5,531 nucleotides of DNA. It comes from Allosediminivita sp964397775. GTDB taxonomy: Bacteria > Pseudomonadota > Alphaproteobacteria > Rhodobacterales > Rhodobacteraceae. The stretch covers positions 1 to 5,531 of the forward strand of contig CAYNKL010000247.1 in NCBI GenBank assembly GCA_964397775.1. The letters are read 5' to 3'. A program made the translations under genes and the position numbers. The notes beneath the pieces are model-generated. The model made no database searches. It worked only from the letters and a program-made list of their open reading frames with translations, and was not told the DNA's origin. Positions 1 to 5,531 of this stretch are shown here, one piece after another. Within the stretch, counting starts at the first letter, position 1. Each line of letters starts with the position of its first letter.

Positions 1-28
1 CAAAGCTCTCTGGCAGCCCGGATGACCC

Positions 29-1132
29 TCAGGCAGAGAAGACTGGTGGTCCGAAACGCTCGGGGTCGATGGTCAACCCAAGACCCGGCCCCTGCGGGAC
101 ACGGATCCGTCCCCCCTCAATGCGCACGCCGTTCTCCGCATCGTAGTGCTCTGCGACATAGGGCTGTGCAAGCCACGCCCCCTCCATCAGCCGCGGCAAG
201 ACCGTCGAGGCGATATGTGTGCAGGCGGCCGAGACAATGTCTCCACCCCAGGCGTCGTCGCATGTGTGCGGCAGATTCCGCGCCGCGCAAAAGTCCCGAA
301 ACGCGCGCATGTGATGCAGCCCGCCGATGCGGCTGACCTTCATGCCGAAGCCGTCGACAAGGGAGGTCGCCGCGGCGGTGATCACCGTGTTCAGGCTGGT
401 GCCATCTTCATCCATGTAGAGCGCGTGGTGACACAGCGGGCGGATCGCCTCCAGATCCTCGAAGGAGTTGCAGGGTTGTTCCATCACGAAGGGAATGTCG
501 GGGCATTCGCGGCTGAAGCGAAGGGCGTCACGGGTTATCCAGCCGCGATTGCCGTCGGCCGCAAGGGCAATACCGGCGCCGCGGACAGCCTCCCAGACCT
601 TGCGGATCGCCTCGATGTCGATCTCGATGGGTCGCGCGCCAAGCTTCACCTGAAGCCGGGAATATCCCTCGCGCTGCTTTTCGAGGGCCTGCCTTGCGGC
701 CTCGTCGGGCTCCATGACCCCCAGTGAGTAATATGAGGAGACGCTATCGGTAAGAGCGCCGCCCAGGAGTTCGTGAACAGGCACGCCAAGCCGCTTGCCC
801 CAGAGATCGTGAATGGCGATATCCATCGCGGACTTGGCATAGTTGTGTCCGCACAACAGGCTGTCCATGCGGGTGTGCAGTGGCAGCGGCAGAGCCTCCG
901 CGCCGGCGAGGCCGGAGGCCAGAACCTCGAGGGCGGCAAGAGCCCCGCCCGCGTGGGCCTCGGCATAGGTGGGACCGACCGGACAGGTCTCTCCCCAGCC
1001 GATCGTGCCGTCCTCGGCAATGATCTTGACGATGGTGGTCGTCAGCGACCAGACGTCCCCGCTGGCGATGCGGTAAGGACCATTCAAGACCGGAAGGTCG
1101 TGCTGGAAAAGCTGGATCTCGGCAATCTTCAT
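29..1132 (-). CDS. hpbD: 4-hydroxyproline betaine 2-epimerase (HpbD-like, enolase superfamily)
   Basis: Probable cytoplasmic racemase/epimerase that inverts C2 of 4-hydroxyproline betaine or proline betaine, the first step of the HpbD catabolic pathway. Read from the ATG at 1132 the protein is 367 residues, which is the length I recall for Pelagibaca HpbD. Residues 1 to about 115 form the capping domain; the rest is the Mg-dependent barrel. The two general acid/base lysines are at K163 (RLQVKLG) and K265 (FGMKVSRIGG). Metal ligands are D193 (AADGN), E218 (VMEQP) and D241 (YMDED). Y56, D292 and W320, recalled as betaine-binding residues in HpbD, are all present (GPTY, CDDAWGGD, EGAWLAQP). An in-frame ATG at 1162 would add ten residues, but it has no Shine-Dalgarno sequence and lies at a stem-loop, whereas the 1132 ATG has GGGA seven bases upstream. 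It is the last complete gene of the operon. A proline-betaine-preferring epimerase is the main alternative; a cis-3-hydroxyproline dehydratase is less likely. Confidence 0.85.
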   Translation of the reverse strand: MKIAEIQLFQHDLPVLNGPYRIASGDVWSLTTTIVKIIAEDGTIGWGETCPVGPTYAEAHAGGALAALEVLASGLAGAEALPLPLHTRMDSLLCGHNYAKSAMDIAIHDLWGKRLGVPVHELLGGALTDSVSSYYSLGVMEPDEAARQALEKQREGYSRLQVKLGARPIEIDIEAIRKVWEAVRGAGIALAADGNRGWITRDALRFSRECPDIPFVMEQPCNSFEDLEAIRPLCHHALYMDEDGTSLNTVITAAATSLVDGFGMKVSRIGGLHHMRAFRDFCAARNLPHTCDDAWGGDIVSAACTHIASTVLPRLMEGAWLAQPYVAEHYDAENGVRIEGGRIRVPQGPGLGLTIDPERFGPPVFSA

Positions 1133-1139
1133 GGCGTCA

Positions 1140-1143
1140 TCCC
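1140..1143 (-). promoter_or_regulatory. Ribosome binding site supporting the hpbD start at 1132
   Basis: On the minus strand GGGA ends seven bases before the ATG at 1132. No comparable purine-rich stretch precedes the upstream in-frame ATG at 1162, where the preceding bases are pyrimidine-rich (CACCTCCCC). This favours the shorter, 367-residue protein. The site is a weak match and was judged by eye. Confidence 0.45.
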
Positions 1144-1173
1144 GAAAGAAAGGACCCGCCATCGCGGCGGGCC
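1141..1173 (-). terminator. Stem-loop with pyrimidine run between mttB homologue and hpbD
   Basis: In the minus-strand transcript GGCCCGCC (1173-1166) can pair with GGCGGGUC (1160-1153) around a five-base loop (1165-1161), giving 8 bp including one G-U pair. It is followed by CUUUCUUUCGGG. It starts 13 bases after the methyltransferase stop codon. The tail is not a true U-tract, so this may be a weak or partial terminator, or a structure that lowers expression of the last gene or stabilises the upstream message. The pairing is seen in the sequence; the function is inferred. Confidence 0.35.
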
Positions 1174-1186
1174 AGTTGGGGAGGTG

Positions 1187-2743
1187 TCAGTATGTCTGGT
1201 TCAGGGCATCCGCTGCCGGGATCTCGCGTTCGCGCCTGTCGATGAAGTCGCGCAGCGCGTCGTCCCGCGCCTCGTCCAACTTCGGCTCCTCGTAGGCATC
1301 CAGAAGCGACCGGGCATGGTCGAGGGCGCGCGCCGTGATCTCCTTGCAGCCTTCGGCGGTCCACTGCTCGATCGAGTTGTTGTCGAAGAGCCTGGGCATG
1401 TAGAACGCCGACTGGAAGTGGTCCTGCGTGTGCGGATGGCCCAGATAGTGGCCACCGGGACCGACGTCACGGATTGCAGAAAGCGCCGCATCGAAATCAG
1501 CCCAGTTCGGACCTTCGGCCATGCGGCATGCCATGGCGCACTGCTCGGCATCGACGACGAACTTCGCGACGGAGCAGTGCATGCCAGCCTCGTTCCAGCC
1601 CGCCGAGTGCCAGATATAGTTGGCGCCGGAATGCATTACGGCCGAAAGCGTCGCGCCGCTCTCATAACCGGCCTGCGCGTCGAAGGTCTTGGCCCCGCCC
1701 AGCGTATTCGAGGTCCGCCAGGGAATGCGATACCAGCGCGCCATCTGCCCAATCATGAAGTTCATCAAGCTGATCTCGGGCGTCCCCGCCATCGGTGCGC
1801 CGGATTTCATCGACACCGTAGACAGGTAGTGGCCGTAGATCGCGGGACAGCCGCGCCGGATCACTTGCGTGTAGGCCAGAGCCGAGAGCGCCTCGGCGTT
1901 CAGTTGCGCGACCGCCGCAGGCACCGAAGCGGGGGTATTCGCGCCGCCAAGCACGAAGGGCGAGCACAGCACCGGCTGGTTTCGCCGGCAGAAGGCCCGC
2001 ATGGCGCCCAGCATCGTCTCGTCCCACACCAGCGGCGAGTTGCCATTGATGTTCCCGGTCGTGACAGGATTGGTCTCCAGGAACTCCTCGCCAAACAGCA
2101 GCGCACACATCTGCATCACATCTTCGGCGTTCCTCGGGCTGGTCGTCATGCCCATGAAGATCTTGTCCGAGTATTTCATCGACGAGTAGGTGATGCGCAG
2201 ATGGCGCTGGCTGATCGGGTGATCGCAGGGTTCGACGATGTGGTGGGCGGTCGAATGCAGCGCCGGCGACATGTGCGCGAGCTTGTGGAACATCGCCAGA
2301 TCGTCCAGCCTGGGCGTTCGCCGGACGTCATCAAGGTCGCGCAGGAAAGGCGCGCCGGTCATCGGCACGAAGATCGCGTGCTGCCCGCCCAGACGCAGGT
2401 TGTTGGCGGTATTTCGGGCGCTGTAGGTGAAATCCGCCGGAATGGTGGCGATCAGGTCACGCACCAGCCCACGATCAAGATAGACCCGCTCTCCAACGAC
2501 CTTCGCACCGATCGCGCTCCAGTCCGCAAGGGCCTGCGGGTCACGAAAGACCACGCCAACCTGCTCAAGGATGTCCATGGAGGCCGCATCGATCCGTTCG
2601 ACCATCTCGTGATCGAGGACCTCGCATGGCGGCAAGGTGTTGTGCAGACCGGGCAGCATTGCAACATCGTGCTTGCTGCGGCGCGAGCGCCGCGCGGCGC
2701 GCCCTCCGCTCCGCCCCCGATTTGCCGTGACCTCTGTCTCCAT
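1187..2743 (-). CDS. Trimethylamine methyltransferase (MttB) family protein, non-pyrrolysine type
   Basis: Predicted cytoplasmic methyltransferase of the MttB superfamily. Characterised non-pyrrolysine members (MtgB on glycine betaine, MtpB on proline betaine) move an N-methyl group to a cob(I)alamin-bearing corrinoid protein. The 518-residue length fits the family. A basic, Arg/Gly-rich leader (residues 8-24) precedes the conserved start MLPGLHNTLPPCEVLD (29-44) and DILEQVGVVF (57-66). Later motifs include NPVTTGNINGNSPL (225-238), MAGTPEISLMNF (328-339) and GGAKTFDAQAGYESGA (349-364), then HSGANYIWHSAGW (371-383). There is no internal amber codon, so no pyrrolysine; the stop is TGA. The ATG at 2743 has GGAG seven bases upstream. 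It lies 21 bases after the reductase gene and 54 bases before hpbD, so it is probably co-transcribed with both. A betaine related to the HpbD substrate is the likely methyl donor, by context. No corrinoid protein or reactivase gene is in the window, so the methyl acceptor is unknown. Confidence 0.85.
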   Translation of the reverse strand: METEVTANRGRSGGRAARRSRRSKHDVAMLPGLHNTLPPCEVLDHEMVERIDAASMDILEQVGVVFRDPQALADWSAIGAKVVGERVYLDRGLVRDLIATIPADFTYSARNTANNLRLGGQHAIFVPMTGAPFLRDLDDVRRTPRLDDLAMFHKLAHMSPALHSTAHHIVEPCDHPISQRHLRITYSSMKYSDKIFMGMTTSPRNAEDVMQMCALLFGEEFLETNPVTTGNINGNSPLVWDETMLGAMRAFCRRNQPVLCSPFVLGGANTPASVPAAVAQLNAEALSALAYTQVIRRGCPAIYGHYLSTVSMKSGAPMAGTPEISLMNFMIGQMARWYRIPWRTSNTLGGAKTFDAQAGYESGATLSAVMHSGANYIWHSAGWNEAGMHCSVAKFVVDAEQCAMACRMAEGPNWADFDAALSAIRDVGPGGHYLGHPHTQDHFQSAFYMPRLFDNNSIEQWTAEGCKEITARALDHARSLLDAYEEPKLDEARDDALRDFIDRREREIPAADALNQTY

Positions 2744-2750
2744 GGTTACG

Positions 2751-2754
2751 CTCC
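2751..2754 (-). promoter_or_regulatory. Ribosome binding site of the MttB-family gene
   Basis: GGAG on the minus strand lies seven bases before the ATG at 2743, within the 21-base gap after the reductase stop. It supports starting the protein upstream of the basic Arg/Gly-rich leader and not at Met29, where the conserved family sequence begins. Confidence 0.5.
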
Positions 2755-2764
2755 GGTTTAGCCC

Positions 2765-3853
2765 TCAGACATCGACTTCGACTTGTCCAACCGGCTTCGA
2801 GCAGCAGGCAAGGATGTAGCCGTCCGCGATGTCGTCTTCCGAGATGCCGCCGTTGTGGACCATGTGCACCTCGCCCTTGGTCTTGCGGATCTTGCATGTC
2901 CCGCAAACCCCGAAGGTGCAGCCCGAGGGAATGTTCAGCCCCACAACACGGGCAACGGCCAGAACCGTGTCCGTCTCGGTGCAGTCGGCTGTGACATGGG
3001 ATCCCGCGAAGGTGATCTGCGCTGCCGCCGACTGGTCCGGCGTGACGTCATCAAGGTCGGGCAGGTCTTCGGCCGTTTCCACCGGGGCGGCAAAGCTCTC
3101 CTGACTGTAACGCGCCATGTCATAGCCGAGGCCGATCAGCATCTCGCGCACGGCATCCATGAACGGCTCCGGTCCGCAGCAGTAGATGTCCCGCTCCAGA
3201 TAGTCGCCGGCGACGATACCGATCATGATCTGGTTGAGCCGGCCACGCAGGCCCGTCCAGACCTGGAACGGGTCGTCCTCTTCCACGATGAACGTGAGCT
3301 TGATCGACGGCACGCGCGACGCCATCGCGGCCAAGGAGCGCCGTCCTATGATCTCTCCGGGCCGACGGGCGCAGTTGATGATGCTGACGTCGATGTCGGT
3401 GCCGCGGTCGTAGAGGTACGTCGTCATCGCCAGCGTCGGCGTCACGCCGGACCCTGCCGAGATGAAGAGGTACTTCTTCTTCCTCGCGGTCGTATCCAGC
3501 GTGAACTGGCCCGCCGGGCCGATGGCCTTGAGCCGCATCCCGGGCGTCAGATTGTCCAGCATCCAGCGGGTCCCGATGCTGCCCGGCTGTGCCTTCACCG
3601 TGATCGACAGAGATAGGGGGCGCGAGGGCGAGGAGCTGATGGTGTAGGTCCGGTAGAGCGGCCCACCGGGCACGGGCAGCTCCAGTGTCAGGAACTGCCC
3701 GGGCTCGTATTTGAACAGGTTCCCGGAAGGCGACACGAAGCTTACGGTCACCGTGTCCGGGGCCTCGGGGACGACGGCACAGCACTCCAGCATCTCGCTG
3801 TCGGTCCAGATCCCGCTGTTCGCGGTGGCGATGAGGTCAGATGTGCTCGACAT
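2765..3853 (-). CDS. FAD/NAD(P)/[2Fe-2S] oxidoreductase, reductase partner of the Rieske demethylase
   Basis: Predicted soluble one-protein electron transfer chain that takes hydride from NAD(P)H through FAD to a plant-type ferredoxin centre and passes electrons to the Rieske oxygenase encoded just upstream. The 362 residues run in the order FAD domain, NAD domain, C-terminal ferredoxin, as in GbcB-type reductases. The FAD signature is RTYTISSS (68-75). The nucleotide-binding segment is FISAGSGVTPTLAM (130-143), with CGPEPFM (226-232) near the end of that domain. An acidic linker (about 259-273) leads to the ferredoxin domain, where C312, C317, C320 and C350 fit the CX4CX2CX29C pattern of a [2Fe-2S] cluster. 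The start at 3853 is three bases after the oxygenase stop and has no strong Shine-Dalgarno sequence, suggesting translational coupling. The cofactor domains are clear; pairing with this oxygenase is inferred from adjacency and family precedent. Preference for NADH over NADPH cannot be judged. Confidence 0.9.
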   Translation of the reverse strand: MSSTSDLIATANSGIWTDSEMLECCAVVPEAPDTVTVSFVSPSGNLFKYEPGQFLTLELPVPGGPLYRTYTISSSPSRPLSLSITVKAQPGSIGTRWMLDNLTPGMRLKAIGPAGQFTLDTTARKKKYLFISAGSGVTPTLAMTTYLYDRGTDIDVSIINCARRPGEIIGRRSLAAMASRVPSIKLTFIVEEDDPFQVWTGLRGRLNQIMIGIVAGDYLERDIYCCGPEPFMDAVREMLIGLGYDMARYSQESFAAPVETAEDLPDLDDVTPDQSAAAQITFAGSHVTADCTETDTVLAVARVVGLNIPSGCTFGVCGTCKIRKTKGEVHMVHNGGISEDDIADGYILACCSKPVGQVEVDV

Positions 3854-3856
3854 GGT

Positions 3857-5113
3857 CTATTCTGCCGCCACGGTCAGTTTGCCCCGCCGGTCGGGGTCGG
3901 TGATGGCCCGGATGATGGTTTCGGCGTACCAGTCGGTGAACTGGATGTTGCCGCCCTCATGGGTCGGCGAATAGGGGCCCGGTTGGTAAGCGGGGGTGAG
4001 AATGCCGCGCTGGTTGTTTTCCACCACTTCGCGGTCCTCATCATTGGTCGCCAGCCAGTTCTCGGTCAGGCGTTTGACATCGTAGTCCTGGCCCTCGACC
4101 GCGTCCTTGTGAACGAGCCACTTGGTACAGACCTCGGTCTCCGTGGCACTGATCGGCGTGACGCGGAAGATCAGGGCATGGTCCGACAGGAAATGGTTCC
4201 AGCATCCCGGGTATTTGTACTTCAAGAGACTGCCGGCATCCTTGAAGGGGATCGAGCTGTTCGGCTTCGCGACAGCGACCTTCCCATCCAGCGTGTAGCT
4301 CTCGCCCGCGCCGAGCAACGGCGTGCGAACGAAGCGCCAGTCACCCCGGACCGGATCTTCCTTGTGCGCTGAGGGGGCGCCGACCGCCTCGCAACGCGCG
4401 ACATGGGTCTCGAGAAGCCCCGAAAGCTGTCCGGAGTCGTCATTGCCGATGGCCCGCGGATCATCCGGGAAGGTCAGGCACAGCGACGGGTGGTTGCCCG
4501 AGCAGTGATAGCATTCGCGGTTGTTTTCCCAGACGAGCTTCCAATTGCCCTTCTCGATGATCGTGCTCTCGAAAGCGACCTTGGAATTCTCCAGGTCGTG
4601 CGGAGCGAGATAGCGTGCGGCCTCGGCGGCGAACTCCTCGAACTCGGGCGCCTCGTCCGCGAGGCAGATGTAGACCATCCCCGCGACATTGCGGCAGTGA
4701 ACGCTTTTCAGGCCGTGCTTCGATGCATCGAAGTCCGGGCCCATATCACGCGCCCAGAGGAGCGAGCCATCCAGCTCATAGGTCCATTGGTGGTAAGGAC
4801 AGACCAGCTTCGGTCCCCTGCCCTTCTTGGTCTTGCACAGGACCGATCCGCGATGCCGGCAGGCATTGTGGAAGGCGCGAATCTCGCCGTCGTTGCCGCG
4901 CACGATGACGACGGAATAGGCCCCGATCTCGTGCACGACGAATTCGCCGGCCTTCGGGATCTCGCAGGCCGGAATGGCGAAGACCCATTCGCGGTACCAG
5001 ATCTTCTCCATGTCGACCTCGAAGACGCCGGCGTCGCAATAGAGGTCCTGTTCCAGGGAATGTGCGGGGGTGCGGCGCATCAACAGCGACAGCACTTCGG
5101 ATTCGCGCAGCAT
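3857..5113 (-). CDS. Rieske non-haem iron oxygenase, betaine N-demethylase (Stc2/GbcA/HpbB1-like)
   Basis: Catalytic oxygenase that would hydroxylate an N-methyl group of a quaternary amine using O2, with loss of formaldehyde. The 418-residue protein has the Rieske [2Fe-2S] site first: C85 and H87 (NACRHRGS), then C105 and H108 (VCPYHQW). The mononuclear iron site follows: H203 and H208 in ENNRECYHCSGNHP, with D360 (TNDEDREVV) as probable third ligand. E200 sits where this subfamily, including carnitine monooxygenase CntA, uses a bridging glutamate in place of the usual aspartate. Long stretches resemble, from memory, Stc2, the stachydrine (proline betaine) demethylase of Sinorhizobium meliloti; examples are IIEKGNWKLVWENN (185-198) and WLVHKDAVEGQDYD (332-345). 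The start at 5113 has AGAGGAG seven bases upstream. It is the first enzyme gene of the operon, followed at once by its reductase. Substrate could be hydroxyproline betaine, proline betaine or glycine betaine; the hpbD neighbour favours the first two. Confidence 0.9.
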   Translation of the reverse strand: MLRESEVLSLLMRRTPAHSLEQDLYCDAGVFEVDMEKIWYREWVFAIPACEIPKAGEFVVHEIGAYSVVIVRGNDGEIRAFHNACRHRGSVLCKTKKGRGPKLVCPYHQWTYELDGSLLWARDMGPDFDASKHGLKSVHCRNVAGMVYICLADEAPEFEEFAAEAARYLAPHDLENSKVAFESTIIEKGNWKLVWENNRECYHCSGNHPSLCLTFPDDPRAIGNDDSGQLSGLLETHVARCEAVGAPSAHKEDPVRGDWRFVRTPLLGAGESYTLDGKVAVAKPNSSIPFKDAGSLLKYKYPGCWNHFLSDHALIFRVTPISATETEVCTKWLVHKDAVEGQDYDVKRLTENWLATNDEDREVVENNQRGILTPAYQPGPYSPTHEGGNIQFTDWYAETIIRAITDPDRRGKLTVAAE

Positions 5114-5120
5114 ATGCGTA

Positions 5121-5127
5121 CTCCTCT
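5121..5127 (-). promoter_or_regulatory. Strong ribosome binding site of the Rieske oxygenase gene
   Basis: AGAGGAG on the minus strand lies seven bases before the ATG at 5113. It is the best Shine-Dalgarno match in the window and fixes the oxygenase start against the in-frame Met12. Confidence 0.7.
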
Positions 5128-5251
5128 GAGCGGACCGCAGAACACTGACGGACCGGGGTCATCTGGGGAAGAAATTTGCAAGAAGAGTGGGCGCTCGGCG
5201 TCTCCTCTTCCCGCCATTTCTGCACGGAATCGGGAGGGCGGACTTCGCAAA

Positions 5252-5286
5252 TCGCGACATGCCGCCCGGGATGTCGCGACATGCCG
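5252..5286. promoter_or_regulatory. Nested palindromes and direct repeat, candidate operator
   Basis: TCGCGACAT (5252-5260) and ATGTCGCGA (5271-5279) are perfect 9-bp inverted arms; the ten-base spacer also nearly pairs (CCG/CGG), making a 28-base imperfect palindrome. Overlapping it, ATGTCGCGACAT (5271-5282) is a perfect 12-bp palindrome. The block TCGCGACATGCCG occurs twice exactly (5252-5264 and 5274-5286) at a 22-base period, about two helical turns, so two dimers could bind the same DNA face. An adjacent GCCGGCCCGGC (5283-5293) is a further small inverted repeat. The site lies 140 to 170 bases before the oxygenase start and just after the regulator stop. It could be an operator for the neighbouring regulator. 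It could also be a transcription terminator for the regulator gene, but there is no T-tract after it on the minus strand, so I favour the operator. Confidence 0.5.
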
Positions 5287-5294
5287 GCCCGGCG

Positions 5295-5531
5295 TCAGTC
5301 AGGCGTGGTCACTTTCGCGCGGAAGCGCGCCATCTCGTCCGCTGAAGGCCGCTGCCCGGAATAGACCTCCACGTAGTACGGAACGCGCTGAATACGTTCC
5401 TCGACGCTTTCCGTGATCCGCATCGAGATATAGCCGATTTGCACGAGATAGATCGTCCGGGCGCGCACGTCGGCATCTTCTTCCCCGTGACCCCAGCGGA
5501 GCAGCAGCTCGCGCAGGGCCAGGAGCCGCTT
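5295..5531 (-). CDS. Probable TetR-family regulator, C-terminal part (5' end outside window)
   Basis: An open frame enters from the window edge and ends at a TGA at 5297-5295, giving 78 visible residues. They look like the C-terminal ligand-binding and dimerisation part of a TetR/AcrR regulator: LRELLLRWGHGEEDADV, then RARTIYLVQIGYISM, then ESVEERIQRVPYYVEV, and a tail SGQRPSADEMARFRAK. This helix pattern and tail are common at the ends of TetR proteins, but the diagnostic N-terminal helix-turn-helix is outside the window, so the family call is inference. It is in the same direction as the enzyme genes and separated by 181 bases with palindromes suited to a dimeric regulator. A role as a ligand-responsive repressor of the betaine operon is plausible but rests on position only. 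Confidence 0.65.
   Translation of the reverse strand, partial: KRLLALRELLLRWGHGEEDADVRARTIYLVQIGYISMRITESVEERIQRVPYYVEVYSGQRPSADEMARFRAKVTTPD

Larger units (their letters stand above)
5114..5294 (-). other. Intergenic control region upstream of the betaine operon
   Basis: This 181-base gap between the regulator stop and the oxygenase start is by far the largest in the window and the natural place for the operon promoter. Its regulator-proximal third (about 5252-5293) is packed with inverted and direct repeats; the middle (about 5168-5187) is locally A/T-richer. I see no convincing -35/-10 pair by eye, and no open reading frame that looks like a gene. Confidence 0.55.

Noticed and set aside
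1..28. Possible start of another operon gene or a terminator after hpbD
   Set aside because: Only 28 bases are visible; there is no ATG or GTG on the minus strand and no clear hairpin, so nothing can be claimed.
1187..2743. Possible pyrrolysine (in-frame amber) in the MttB-family gene
   Set aside because: The frame is open from 2743 to a TGA at 1187 with no internal TAG, so it is a non-pyrrolysine family member.
773..2761. Very long plus-strand open frame (662 codons) antisense to the methyltransferase and part of the epimerase gene
   Set aside because: It mirrors two genes with clear family motifs, shows Arg/His-rich low-complexity composition with no recognisable domain, and long antisense frames are common in GC-rich DNA.
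5150..5187. TTGCAA on the minus strand near 5175-5180 as a -35 element for the operon
   Set aside because: No acceptable -10 hexamer lies 16 to 18 bases downstream; the bases there are CCCCGG, so a promoter cannot be placed by eye.
4403..5416. Plus-strand open frame of 337 codons antisense to the oxygenase and running through the control region
   Set aside because: No recognisable domain, it overlaps the well-supported oxygenase, the intergenic repeats and the regulator end, and is best explained as a GC-driven shadow frame.

Overview
The window is GC-rich DNA with every credible gene on the minus strand. The protein sequences and gene set point to an alphaproteobacterium, most likely of the Rhodobacterales/Roseobacter group; this is inferred from protein resemblance and base composition, with no marker gene in view. 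It reads as one catabolic operon for quaternary ammonium compounds (betaines), preceded by the end of a probable TetR-family regulator gene.

In transcription order (high to low coordinates) the layout is: the C-terminal 78 codons of the regulator (5531-5295); a 181-base intergenic region (5294-5114) with overlapping palindromes and a 13-base direct repeat; a Rieske-type N-demethylase oxygenase of the Stc2/GbcA/HpbB1 kind (5113-3857); its FAD/NAD/[2Fe-2S] reductase three bases downstream (3853-2765); an MttB-family methyltransferase without pyrrolysine (2743-1187); and an enolase-superfamily betaine 2-epimerase very like HpbD (1132-29). All gaps between the four enzyme genes are short (3, 21 and 54 bases). 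The last gap can form an 8-bp stem-loop followed by a pyrimidine run. Bases 1-28 are downstream of the last stop and too short to interpret.

The likely job is breakdown of proline-type betaines. HpbD-type enzymes epimerise C2 of 4-hydroxyproline betaine and proline betaine. The Rieske oxygenase with its reductase would oxidatively remove one N-methyl group as formaldehyde. The MttB homologue could remove a methyl group by a different, corrinoid-dependent chemistry. Having an O2-dependent and a corrinoid-dependent demethylase side by side in one operon, with no corrinoid protein gene in view, is the most interesting feature here. The exact substrate (hydroxyproline betaine, proline betaine, glycine betaine or another) cannot be fixed from sequence alone.
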